Assembly: GCA_021292105.1 (NCBI GenBank)
Contig: CM037857.1
Span: 31,176,365 to 31,240,364, forward strand
Length of the DNA stretch: 64,000 nucleotides
From: Anadara kagoshimensis
Taxonomy: Eukaryota > Mollusca > Bivalvia > Arcoida > Arcidae
Direction of reading: 5' to 3'
Every line of letters starts with the position of its first letter. Position 1 is the stretch's first letter. The notes under the pieces are model-generated. The model was not told the DNA's origin, did not search any database, and was given only the letters and a program-made list of their open reading frames with translations. Below are positions 43,930-57,100 of this stretch, piece after piece. A program made the translations under genes and the position numbers.

Positions 43930-44225
43930 TTAGCTTAGTTTGTAGAGTGTGCTCAAGATCCAAGGGTCAGTGGTTCCAATCCCGACAGGGATATGTTATA
44001 ACCTTAAGCAAGTTACATATTGCTACTGACTCACCCAATGTGAGGGTAATGGGCCGGTGGGGCAGCAACCTCTGCAACTTCTGTCTCTAAAAGTCGCTCC
44101 GAGTATCCGCTCAGCACAAGGCAGGCATATCCATAATACACACTGTCAAAAATAGTTACATCGGGGTAACCTAATGTAATCTGACTGAGTATGGCACTGC
44201 ACTGCGGAGATTGAAATGTGCCCAT
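43930..44225. mobile_element. SINE family B-like fragment
   Basis: tRNA-like TTAGCTTAGTTTGTAGAGTG ... GTGGTTCCAATCC head, and a downstream CGCTCAGCACAAGGCAGGC block, related to GCGCGCTAGTACAAGGCAGA at 45658. Confidence 0.5.
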
Positions 44226-44283
44226 ACAAGCCTAATGCTTCCTAAATTGTCTGATATAGAAAGGAAAAGTATATTATAGTGGC

Positions 44284-44512
44284 AGGGCCTCTGTGGCCAA
44301 GTGGTGTATAACAAGCGGTTGTAAGTCAGTGCTTTTCACTGCCTAAGTTTAAACCCATTCGGACCGTTGGCAGAGTCTAGCGTGAGAAAAGGTGTCAGTT
44401 TGCTTGCTTGGTTACTTGGGTTCCCTCCATCACAATTCCGGAACTTACTGCCTCGATATTTTAAGTGAAATAATTTATGATTTTGGGCGTAAAACAATAT
44501 AATTCCACTAAT
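44284..44512 (+). mobile_element. tRNA-derived SINE, family C
   Basis: Head CCTCTGTGGCCAAGTGGTGT ... CTAAGTTTAAACCC, resembling a Leu/Ser-type tRNA, then TGAGAAAAGGTGTCAGTTTG and GGGCGTAAAAC. Decayed relatives occur near 26140-26460, 48060-48240, 55480-55760, 57555-57715 and 61140-61270. Confidence 0.5.
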
Positions 44513-45439
44513 AGGTTTGGTTTAAGCACTAACTTGTCCAAACCATGTATAAAACAATTTAGTACTGCAAACTAAAACACTGAAGGTACCTTCAACTAAC
44601 GATTTTTATAGATAACATATTCATAGTTTTCCAACAAACAATCGTTATACAAATGGGCAAAAAATATGCACCGTTGCCTGCTGAGTTGTATCTTTTATAC
44701 TTTATGAATCTCGCCAACTCATTGATACATAGATGACATTCTGTTTCTTAATAATCCTAAATTGGAGATTATGTAGATGTCATCTATCTTATTGATCTGA
44801 AATAAAAGATTCGAATGAGACTTTAATTTCTGTTCCATATTTGGAGTTACACCACAATTGACACCCATTAACATAAGGCTTCATTTGTATCCAATAGTTT
44901 GGGATACATATTCATATCCTATAATATTGGATATAGAGGCATCACACTTATCAACAATATTGATGACGACCATAAAACATTTTACGGGCATTGATATGCT
45001 TATAAACGTTTGCAACATTCTAAAGCCAACAGTTTATTTGTTTATAAACAGCATCCATCGTTGTATAAAATTTCCATAGTAAGAACAATGTTCTCTGCTA
45101 TTACCTTACCAAACAACTAACATGTGTACAAGAATGTTTGATCATTACGTGATGACTTCAATTTTTCTATTGTCAACTTTCCTGTTTCTATTCAACTATG
45201 TCTCCTGCTTATGGTGTATTTGTTTCACAATACGATATAGTAGACCTTAATTCCACCACGGGAACTTGACACAACGGAGCAAGCTGCTTACAAATAAATT
45301 GTTGGCCTAGGGATATTGCAACCCTAGGTCTAACAGGACCCTAAAATAGTTTTTATGACCGTCATCACAGTACGATAAGTGTGATGTCTCTGTAGCAGGA
45401 TTGCTCTGGATATGCTTGACATCCCTAAGTTCTATATAT

Positions 45440-45820
45440 AGAGGGCGCGGTGGCCTAATGGATAAGACGTCAGTCTTCAAATTCAGGGTCTCTCACCGCT
45501 GTGAGTTCGAGTCCCGCTCGGACCACATGTGGGAAAGTGAGTTTTCCTTACCGTTGGCCTTTACTGATTCACCGGTATCAGTATAATGGACTTGGGGAGT
45601 GGTACGCTTGTCTGCGGCGTACTGACTCTGTGAGCTAGCACGGTAAAGTCGCCCTGAGTGCGCGCTAGTACAAGGCAGACCATACAACACATTTGCACTT
45701 CACATGCATACACAAAAATTGTTCATAGATTAATCCATAGAGATTAATTAAATAGTTCTCGTCGCGAATAGCTGAAAAATTGCTGATGCGACGTTAAGCA
45801 ACATTCAACCAACCAACCTT
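45440..45820 (+). mobile_element. tRNA-Arg-like SINE, family B, 12-bp target duplication
   Basis: AGTTCTATATAT at 45428-45439 and 45821-45832. Head GGTGGCCTAATGGATAAGAC ... GAGTTCGAGTCCC, body with GGCGTACTGACTCTGTGAGC, end GCTGATGCGACGTTAAGCAA and a (CAAC)n tail. 381 bp. Confidence 0.85.
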
Positions 45821-46205
45821 AGTTCTATATATGTTCTTTTCACTCTCAGTTTTGATTACACATGTAGCAGGTGTTAAAAGCTAAACAGGAGGTGCTTACC
45901 CTTCTCCCGCACCAGGCCACACTTCCGTGGTTGAAGTTCGTCCGTTTAACATTATTTGTCGGTTTAAAATGTTTGTTTTGTGATTGTGATTTAGACATGG
46001 TTTTATATTTGTTTTTATATATTTTAAACCATGATTCTGTTCCCTGTCACACAATCATTTCTTAACTAAGATTTTCCATAACTTAAATCTGGCAAATTTA
46101 AAATCTTAATAACTTTGATAGTTGTTTTAAGATATCCGTTAATTTAGTGTGCGATTTTGAAGATCGCAAGTTTATTACATCTACATGCTTATATGCTGAT
46201 AGTTT

Positions 46206-46973
46206 TAGTCCCTACCGGCGAAAGTCGAAGGGGACTTTAGGTTTGCGCTCTGTCCGTCTGTCCGTCCGTCTGTCACGCCTCAGTTTTCCACACTTATTTT
46301 CTTAAATCTTTTAGATAATGAACTGATTTTTGGTATACATATTATACCAGTTATGTGAGTCTACCATGATGAGTTGCAGATCAAGTTAGCGTTTCATTCT
46401 GGTCCGCAAATTTTTACACGAGTTATGGCCCTTGAACTTTGAAAATTCACTGAAATTTCAGTTTTCCGCTCTTTTTTCTAAATGCTTTTAGATAATGAAC
46501 TGATTTTTGGTATATGAGTCTACCATGATGAGTTACAGATCAAGTTTACGTTTCGTTTTATCTGTTAATTTTTACCAGAGTTATGGCCCTTTAAAAATTC
46601 ACAGAAATTTGTTTTCCGCGCTTTTTTTACACGCTTGCAGAAATGGAACTAATGTTTGGTATGTGACTCTACCATGATGAGTTACAGATCAAGTTTATGT
46701 TTCGTTTCCATCTGCTAATTTTTACGGGAGTTATGGCCCTTTGAACTTTGAAAATTCAATGAAATTTCAGTTTTTTGCACTTTTTTCTACATGCTTGCAG
46801 ATATTGAATTTTTGAGAACTCCATTGCTTGTTTTTGATTTTACTATGATCAAGTTTTGCTTTACATCTTGAACAACACGTATAATTTATAACTTTAAATC
46901 TTTGTACCATATAATAAGGTACATTTTACCTAAAACTTTGGGATTAGTGAAATATACGACCGGTAGGGGACTA
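46206..46973. mobile_element. TIR element TAGTCCCTACCGG with internal ~180-bp repeats
   Basis: TAGTCCCTACCGG at the left, CCGGTAGGGGACTA at the right. About three internal units carry GTCTACCATGATGAGTT and GAGTTATGGCCCTT. No coding content. Confidence 0.72.
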
Positions 46974-46974
46974 T

Positions 46975-49810
46975 GTATTGTTTTGCAATACTCTCAGAAT
47001 GCTTGTTATTTGTAGTATCATAATAGATCGTCAAATTTGCTAGATTTAAGTCAAGGAAAATCTTAAGAAATTATTGCGAAACCTGGGCCAGGTACATAAA
47101 ACATCTATCTGAATCACGTATGTGCTGCAGGAAATTCACACATGACCACTGTCCTGATAGGACAAGGTCATTTATAAATAATAAACAACAGGATACCTGG
47201 TATAGTTTTTATGATTTATTAACCTCTTATAACTCTACAGTTACATAACTATATATCAATTATTTTAAACTTTATATTACTAGTACTTAATTTTTGCAAT
47301 AAACATAAGTTTATGGTATATTAATTCAATTATTACCCAAAAAGGACTAGCACTACAGATAAACAATATGATAGTGTATTACATTTCACGATCCTATTGA
47401 AAAACACATCATAATTATCTCCCTTGTACAACTAATTGTAAAATATTTAGTCTTGAAACATTTGCTGATAAGGAACTATAACCGACATAAACTTTCAATA
47501 TTCTTTAACAGTTTTAAACAATCAAAATCAATAACAGTGCTCATCAAAATGTCATTCATAAACCATAGTCTTTATTGTTCCAAGGCAATATTTTGTGGAA
47601 ACAAATCATTGTTCTAGGTAGATATTAAAGCTGGCAGGACTTACATTTACTTCATAAAATTATCAATATTGCACTAAGGCGGCTTCTCAAAAAATTAAAA
47701 TGAAACCAAAAATGCATGGTGTTTGTTGATGTAAATTATAAAGCACAAACCACAATATAAAAAGTAAGTTTCATAAACAAGGGAAAAAAAACAATAATAT
47801 TCATACACATGCAAGAGTATTAAACATAAAAGATGCATAGAAATGAACATACCATAGTTTGATATGTTTTACATTGATTTACAGCATAAAAACCAATAAA
47901 TTATGCAAATCATTTTGCAAGTGGAGTGGAGAAATGGTGTTTTACTCCTAATGCAAGAATCTGTTACTTTACCAGGGCATCAGATTTAGGATAGCGGAGA
48001 AACCTAATGTCTGGAGAAAATTACTGACATTCAGCAAGCAAATATACCAACAATCTCGCACTAGGATCTTACCCCCTAGGTTTAAATCCCCACTCCAGCA
48101 GATTCCAGTGTGAAAAAATTTGTCAGTTTGCTTGCCTTAGTTTAGTGTTTTTCTCTAGCCACTCTGGTTTTGACCAGAACTCCAAAACTGACCACGTTAC
48201 ATATGGAAGGACTTGGACTTGGATGTAAAACACCATTATGCCACTCCATTCCAAGTGAAGAATTTGTATAATAACAAACAAATCCAGTGAATTACGATCT
48301 GCCACTAGTAGGTACGTTTTAGGATTTACAATTGAGTTTAAAGGGCATAAACTCCCAGAAGAAAAATGAAACCTTCATAAAATTCCATGAAGGAGGACGC
48401 CCTAATATTATTTATAACTTAAAATTTGTTTCTCTTTTTCATTACAGGTACCACCTATAACATATGGTATTATTCAGAAACTAGATAACATATAATCAAA
48501 AACAAACATAATAATCCATGTCCAAATCACAATCCAGAAGCAAAGTAAAAACTTTGGAACTGACAACTTAGGTTAGATACGTGACCTTCCACCAGGAAAG
48601 TGAGGCTGGGTGCTCCGGAAGGATAAGCATAAATAACATCACAATAGTAGTAATATGAAAACTTATCCAATACTCAATACTGAAATTTGAAAGTGACTAG
48701 TTACATTGATGAGGAAGTATACATGTTACCAATGGCATAAATATCTAAGTCCCTAAAAGGCAACCATCTTTGAGCAATTAAAAAAATCTGAATTTCTGAC
48801 AAAGAATGAAATTGTCTGCCTCTATCTGAAATTTAAATTAAACTGTAAGGTACTGCAAGAATAACATATAAATCACAGTGAAAATAATACAATGTACTGA
48901 TACATTTTTTGTATATAAATCATCATTCTCTGCTTAAAGATACCACCTACCAATCTCTGAATATTTAAGTATTACTGAAAATATCAAGGCAACCCTAATC
49001 ACAGGTCCTTATAAATAAGGCTATTTAAATTTAAATTAAATGACACATGTATAACAAAAAAAATTAGATCATAATATTACACCTGACCAAAAATTACATT
49101 GTATCTTGTACTATTAAACCTGTCTATGAAGGTCACCCAAGACAACCAGTAAAAGTTGCTTCTATAGGCAGTTGGCCCTGATAAAAAAGGTTCAAAAATA
49201 TGAATAAAGAGCAATTGGGATAAAATCTTACTGTCCTTTATAAGCAGGTGGTCCTAATATAGAGATGTTCTTTTACACAGGTTTGACTATTAATGTTTCT
49301 GATTAATATGTAGACTGGTGCATATACAACAATATAAAATAGTGCACAGAGTTATACATGTACTGTATAAATAGAAACATAAGCGGTATGAAACTTTTGC
49401 AGTTTTGATCTTCTAAACTATTTCGAAGTAAGAAATTTTACAGTTCTGTAAGAGAAATTATATCAAGGAAAATTTTTGCTGAGAAGATATATTCACAATA
49501 TGAGAGTAACTGTGAAAATTTTATCCAGGTAAATGTTTCTTTTTATACAGTATATCATTGGCCACATGTATTTGGCTGTGAAGTCTATATCTAGAGTGTC
49601 ACGATACTGACCAATAGAAGTTATCTACAGTTAAGATGCTAGTACATGTATATATTTACAATCAAACAAATTTCCATCAAAAACTATGAATCTAAGGAAT
49701 ATATATATATTTATTTCAATAAATTGATTACCTCATGTTTTACCCTCAGACAAATTGTATATTATTTATAGGAATGATACACACAGAAACTTTATAAAGT
49801 TAACAAACTG
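46975..49810. other. Intergenic, no gene recognised
   Basis: AT-rich. Holds a decayed family C SINE at about 47930-48240 and an AGTCAAACCTG-family MITE at 49110-49290. Otherwise nothing identified. It is downstream of AS3MT, but I cannot tell how far that transcript runs. Confidence 0.5.
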
Positions 49811-49879
49811 CAATAAACATGAAAGTTATAATTTTATCAATTGGCTTTAAAATTAAATTTTTAATTTTACCAAAAATTG

Positions 49880-51560
49880 ACACAAAATTTGGAGGAGATT
49901 GTAAGTATAATAAATTAACTTTGATTGCATTCAGTTTAAAAAGCAGGAACCCCATGGGGTTCATTCAATTTGCACATAAATTGATTACAATCAAAATTCA
50001 TGCTTGATAAACCTTGAAAAACAAATGTAAAAAGTGAAAACAAAAAGTGTAAATAGTAATGCAATGCTGACAAAAATCAGTAGTGGAGAAAACATAACTA
50101 AAATACTGCTACAGTGTCCAATCTACATGTACAAGGGACCTTTTGTTGTTGTTACCAAAATAATATTGTCCTCCGAAATACTGACTTGGGAGACAACCCT
50201 AGCCCACCTTTTAGTTTCAGTTGAGTTTGGAATAAATCTAATTCTGTTCTTTTCTTATTACCCCAATAGTATTATAGTATTATTCTACGTCTACATAATA
50301 CTGTTTGTTTTGTTCAAATAAAAAAAGTTTTGTTTTTATGTCAACTTAACTTTAGAAAGTATTGTTCATGATTTCTAGTCAAAACCTTGGCCAGGATGAC
50401 TCCCAACAATAACATTTATATATAGATCAATGCAGAAAGTAAAAATAATAAAACTGAACTTTGATCATATTAAGTTTATAAGAGTGTACCAATTTGTGCA
50501 TGAACCAAAAGATTTACAGCTTAATACATTGACTACAATCAAAGTTCATTACTTAATAAACCATTAACACAGTTATGTAAAAATTATGTAAAAATTTGAA
50601 AAAACAAAAAAATGTAAATAGTAAAGCAATGCTGACAAAAATCAGTAGTGGAGAAAACATAACTAAAATACTGCTACAGTGTCCAATCTACATGTACAAG
50701 GGACCTTTTGTTGTTGGAACCAAAATAATGTCCTTCAAAATACAGACTGTGGGGGACAACCCTGTCCCAGCTTTTTAGCTTCAGTTGAGTTTGGAATAAA
50801 TCTTACTCTGCCCTTTTCTCAATTCCCCATTAATTTTTTCTATGACTACATAATACTGAATTGTTTTTGTTTAAATAACATACCTTCAGTTTTTTGTTAT
50901 TAAGTTGCCAATGATTTCTAGTCAAAACCTTGGCCAGGATGACTACCAACAACAACATTTATAGATTGAACAATGCAGAAAGTAAAAAATAATAATGCAT
51001 GTAAAAGCAAAAAACAAGAGGATTGTAAATATAAGAAATGAACTTTGATTGTATTCATTTTTTTTTTATGAGGGTGAACCAATTTGCGCCTAACCCAATA
51101 GAATTACAGTTTAATACATTGATTACAATCAAAGTCCATTGCTTAATAAACCATTAAAACAATTATGTAAAAATCTGAAAAAAACAAAAGAATGTAAATG
51201 GTAAAGCAATGCTGACAAAAAAATAGTAGTGGAGAAAACAAAAATAAAGCACTGCTACACTGTTCAATCTTGAAAGGAACCTTTTGTTAATGGTGCCAAA
51301 ATATTGACTGTAGGACAACCCTGGCCCACCTTTTTAGTTAGGTTTGGAATAAATCTAAATCTGTCTCTTTCTTCTTACAGCAGTGATATTTTTATATGAC
51401 TACAAAATACTGATTTTTTTCCAAATGAAATGGCTTAAGGTTTGTTATTATGTGGACCTAATTTTAGAAAACATGGCCACCATTTTCAGAGGCCTGAGAC
51501 AGGATGACACTACCAACTATTTCTAGATTGAACAATGCAGAAAGTAAAAAAAAATATATG
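49880..51560. repeat. Three-copy tandem repeat of ~560-585 bp
   Basis: GTAAWGCAATGCTGACAAAA followed by GTAGTGGAGAAAAC occurs near 50050, 50615 and 51205. AGATTGAACAATGCAGAAAG-like words follow near 50425, 50965 and 51525. Copies are diverged, so the array is not recent. Short open frames inside are not conserved between copies. Confidence 0.82.
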
Positions 51561-54016
51561 TAAATGCACAAAAAACCTGAATTACTTTGTAATATCTAAC
51601 TAATACAGCAAACAAAAAGAAAATCAAAATAAATAAAATCATACATATAATGGCAAGGTTTGGCAAACATGAAAGGGTACATTTATGAGAATCATTAAGG
51701 AATTTCTTGAATATTTGGATGCTGAGTACACTTGCAAAATCACTTTGAGAATTACACAATGTTAATAACATATAATTAAATATCATGAAAAATGATGACT
51801 TAAGTTATCAAATTAAAAAAAAAAATCCATTTCATCCAACATTCATTTGATCAATGAGAAATATCATAACCATGGTAACCTTAATGGACAATGTCCACAC
51901 TCTTGTACAACTCTCTTCATGAATTGCTTTGTGCACATGTGATATGACACATCTATTTAGGTTATTTATCAATCACCAGATAAAAATCATATCCACTACT
52001 TATATAAATTCTCATATTTCTGTCTTTCATATCCATAACAAGTTCATGTATATGTATATAAGAAATTAAAATATCATATACGGAAAATCTCGTTTGAAGT
52101 CCCAAAATCTGTTTATTCTATGCTTTTTTAAACATGTAAGTCTTCCTCAATTTAGCACCAAACCTGTTTATAATACCACATTTTGACTGAACAAGGAGTG
52201 GTGATGAATCAAGGGTTTCATGTTTGAATATAAAAAAAAATCCATGCAAATATAATGCATGACATTATTGTAAATTTTGAAAAAAACATGTACATTATAT
52301 TTAGACTAGGGTACAAGTACATGTATATTTAGACTATAGTTCATGTAAAAACAGTAACTGTACATCACTTTTAATTCTCATAAAATTTATTTTTGTATTA
52401 TTTCATTGAATGATACAACTGCTAATTCAAATCATGAATATTTTTATTACGAAAATATCAGTATGCATACAAGCATCACAGTGGGTCCAAATGGATATGA
52501 ATTTTGAAAGATGTTTAGCCAAAAGTTTTTTTAATTTTGCTGTCTTTTGCACATTAATGCAATCACTAGTTTAAAAATTACACAAATATTTTTTTTTACA
52601 GAAATATAATTAATAAAAAAACCTTGCTGTAGAATTGTCTAAATTTCCTGCAAGTTAAAATTTGAAATTTCTCAAAAACTAAGGTATATTCCCTCATGCA
52701 AAGTATTTCCTTAGCTTAATTTGGTACAATATATTTTGGTCCTTTGGGTAGCTTTTCAACAACTTCAACATAATTTTGGTTTCATAATTTTGGTTCAAGC
52801 ACTACTGATGAGGAATTGTATTCCGAAACGGCCATCTAGTGCTGTAAAATTAAAACTGGTATAATATGTAATTGTATACAGATAGCAGTTTTGGTGAATA
52901 AAGGATAAATTAAGATTTTACATGTATATTTTCTGAAGAATATCAATCATTATTTAATAGAATTTAGTGTTCATTTCCACAATATGAATGTAATTCACTG
53001 TATTCAATTTTAATTGAATTAATACAATTTTTTACTTAAGAAATAAGGTAAATTTCCAATGTCTATAAATTTGCAAAGTATAACAGGCTGTCTCAAATTG
53101 CATAAAAGGCAAAGTCGATGTCAAATACTTTATTGAAGGAAAGATATTGCAATTGTAAATATTTCCATATAATATTTTAATTTAAACCAAAGTCAAATGA
53201 TTTATATAATCTAAAATTTAGTTAACATGTTTTTCTTGATTTGCCATTTTACAGAGTTTTGACATGCTTGTGTTTTATTGTCAATTCTACAGCATTTAAC
53301 TTGAAAGACCGACTCTCTTACCACTGTTTGGCCTTTTTTTTTAAAAAGAAGAAAAAAAAAAGAAATTTAAACCATAAATTAATGACAAAACTTATCTCTG
53401 ACTACTTGAACATAGTAACATTGTAAACATCTTTGCTAAACAAATATAATGTTGTATAAAAATTGCGTAAATTATATATAAATAGTAAATCTTCTTATCA
53501 GAAAAAAGGTTCACAAAATAAAGGGAATGGGAACATTAAAAATCGATCATAATTTTGTGCTGCAAGTCATATTTTTTCAAGAGCTCAGTCGTTACAAAAC
53601 ATGATGACAATATAATCAACTGATTTGCTAATTTTTTAGGTTTTTTAAATTATTTATTATCAAACAGTTTTAAAAGTTTGTGTTGAAAAAATATAAACAA
53701 ATATGCTAAGAATTTTGTCAAAATGAAGAATTGTTGTTTATACCTGCTGGGTTATTTTTATTTGCGAGTAAAAATTTCTGCAAAATCATATTGCTCTTAT
53801 TTTGCGGGAGATTTATTTTTAAAATTTTACCCATTCTTGTGTTAATAACATCTTATCTCTATAATTCGTGATGGGGTGGGGGGATTTTCGCAATGTTTTA
53901 TAATTCCAAAACATAGCGTAAATTCGCAACATGCGAAAATAACCACTTTTATGGTATTCATGCTAACTTTACATCGTAATGTGCACAGCATTTCAGTCTT
54001 CATCTATATGTTTTAT
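51560..54016. other. Downstream flank of AS3MT, possible 3' UTR
   Basis: AT-rich. Minus-strand AATAAA-type signals lie near 53757 and 53809, ~210-260 bp after the AS3MT stop, so a short 3' UTR is plausible. A GATGAGGAATTGTATTCCGA sequence at 52809 also occurs at 22540 in RLR intron 5, marking another dispersed repeat. Confidence 0.45.
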
Positions 54017-54106
54017 TTAACAACAGGATTTTTTGGCACAACAGCCAGATGCTACATTTAATCCAGCTTTCTTCTTATCTTCTATATACTTAAATGGATC
54101 ATCATC
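54017..54106 (-). CDS. AS3MT: AS3MT last exon and stop
   Basis: 90 nt: DDDPFKYIEDKKKAGLNVAS, GCCAKKSCC, then TAA at 54017-54019. The Cys-rich end matches the family's C-terminal CC...C tail. Confidence 0.9.
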   Translation of the reverse strand, partial: DDDPFKYIEDKKKAGLNVASGCCAKKSCC

Positions 54107-57100
54107 CTGATAAATAATAATAAGTACCGGTAATCAATTTTTTATTTATATAGTCAGTGATAGTAGAAATATAGTATATCGGCTATATTTTGGCACAGTG
54201 TTTATAAACATAGAGTTGAGTTGAGTAATGGTGTTTAACGTCCCAGTCACGAATATTTTACTTATATCGAGAAGTCGCCAGCTACAGGCCAAGTGCAGAA
54301 ATTTTGCCTGTGCATTGCGCTGATGGCATTATACAGCAGGGTTCTTTCGCATGATAAGCCCACTGTGACATGGGACCTCGTTTATTTTAATTTCCCATCC
54401 AAAAGAAACGTGACTTTCATTTCGTAATGCTGAGTGCTTGGCGAGAGAACAGTCACTACCCACTTTCAAGTCTTGGGTCAGACCCAGCTGGGGATTGAAC
54501 CCACGACCTCCCACTTACGGAGTGAGCACTCTACCAACTGAGCTACTGCAGTAGTTGTTTATAAACATGGACAAGTCTATGTAATGGATATAGGGATTAT
54601 ATACGAGGGTATCTTTGATAAAGGAATGCATGCAGGCCTGATTTGCACAAACAATCACATGATATGAAAACCCATTTGTGTAATCAGACTCATTCGTGTT
54701 TATAAACACTCTGCCAAAATATTGCTGCAAACTTTAGCACATAACATGTTTATGAATGTTGAGTAGTCACATTTGAGTCGATGTTGATGTCCACCATCTT
54801 TTTTTAGTCAGACAATAAGACAAATCGGACCAAAACCATACCAAAATTCGGAAAATGTGATTGATAAACTGCACTGAACAAAAAATTGCAGTGAATCGTA
54901 TTTTCAATGAATCGTTCTAGCCCTACTTCACTAGGTATAGTCCTCTTACATCCAAGTATAGTCCCTCATGTGACATGTGGTACCCCCTCCCTCACTCAAC
55001 CTATGCTAATCAAATCAAGTTACTCACCATTTGCTCAGATGAATCAAATGCACATACATGTAGCTAATTTGAAAATTGTTTCTTTGTCACATTTTTGTTG
55101 TTGTTGTTGTAATATTGTTTAACGTTCCATCAGCAATTTTATTTTACACATCACAAAAAGTAACTTTATTTATCCCTACGGATTATTCTAAGAAAGAGTT
55201 CATACATGCATGAGATGTGTGTGTGTATTTATGGTCTGCTCTGTACTAACACACACTTAGGGTGACTTTAAGGTGCTACATATAGCTCACAGTAAGTTCG
55301 TTTATACAAATTTATACCCTAGTCGAGATCCTTCAATTTTCAAAATTGTCACAACCAGGATGGCAAGTCAAGCTGGAGAAAACCACTGAAATTAACAAGT
55401 GAAATAACAAACTTGGATCTGTCCAGGTAGGGTTAAAACCTGGACTGTGAGTATTATGGAGTAGAGTGAAAAAAAAGGTGCTTTATGCCCCAGTCAAATG
55501 ACAAACTTTCTCACACTAGAATTTGTCCAGGTGGGGGTATAGCCTAAGCTGTGAGTTTAATGGAGTGGAATAAGGGTGTTTTATGCCCCAGTCAAATGGC
55601 AAACGTTCTCAAATTAGGATCTGGGATGCAAATGTAACAGAGAGAAATGATTTTTTCACTTATATTGAGGTGATGAGTTCTGGGATGGTGGAGGAAACAT
55701 GAGTACTGGGAGAAAAACACTGATCACTTTCTCGCACTAGAATCTGCCAAGACAGGTTTTGTAGCCTTTAAGGTGGTAAGAGGTGTTGTAAATTTGAAAA
55801 GTTTGAAATCTTAATACCGGTTCTTTTGTTAGTATTCATAAAATTAGGGTGTTATCGTAACGATCAATTTCAGCATGTAAACATGTTAAATTTGTTGATA
55901 TGTTTTACATGTTGTATTATAAAAGATTTTCTCACACATGTGACCAGGAGAGTCTAGCTATTACTCCGGTGCTGGATTTCTCTGTCTTGCCCTGGTTGAG
56001 ACAGATCACATGGACAATCTTCTGCATTAATCGGACCTCCCCTTACTTTAAAATCTCATTTAATGAAAAAATAATAGGTATTCCAGATGATACCTGATCA
56101 CTTACTGAAATTTAATTGATAACGTTCTATTCATTTTATGCAAAAATGTCAACAAAATCCGATGACATCATTTTCAGAAGGCACGGATGGTGGCATGAAA
56201 ACTGAACATTTGATGCAAATAGTTGGTTACAAATCATGTTTTTATGTTGCAAATGTGTGAGAAAAAGAATCCTACACCAGTAAAAGTGTAAGACAGAAAA
56301 AATCTCAAACTTGGATGAATATTTTCAATGTCAAGAAAATATTCATCTGAGTTTGAGATATATGTGTCTCACAATGTAACAGGTGTAAGATTCTATTAAT
56401 ATCAAAATGTGCCATTCGAAAGGTAAGGTAACTATTGTTGTAAAATCATGACATGACATTTTACCTGTTCAACATTACAGCATGCATCATTTGCGGATTT
56501 CTTGCTTGGAGGCTGGAATTCAAATTCATCATTGTAACGGGATCCCTTTAGTGCAGAAATTATACCACCATCAACAGCTACTACATCTCCTTTCTGTAAG
56601 TAAACCACACATTATAAGTTATTATTATATGGCCTATAATGTAAAATATTTACAACATGACTGTATCTCTCTTCGATGAAAAATACAGAAGCAATTGTAT
56701 TGCAATTCCTGTTGAAAGACAATAGGGGTCATGACCCTTGATGTTTATCAATTTTTCTGCAATATTACATTATGTCCCCCACAGGGGGTCACATGATCAT
56801 GTGAGAAACGCCGATCTCACATGGCTAAAAACCCTATATCACACGAGCAAATGTGGAAAAAACAGTGCCAAGGTACAAAATATTTATTAAAAGAAAGCAT
56901 TGTAAATATAAGAAATGACATTTCTGCTCATAGTATTTCAATAATAAAAGATAGTGTGGCGCGTGCCAAATTCAAAAGCTCTTCAATGAATTTGGCACCC
57001 GCCACACTATCTTTCATTACCCCTTGAAATACCATGATCAGAATGTCATTTCTTAAATAAAGGATATTTGACCTAATAATAGTTATATACATTTTGCTGA

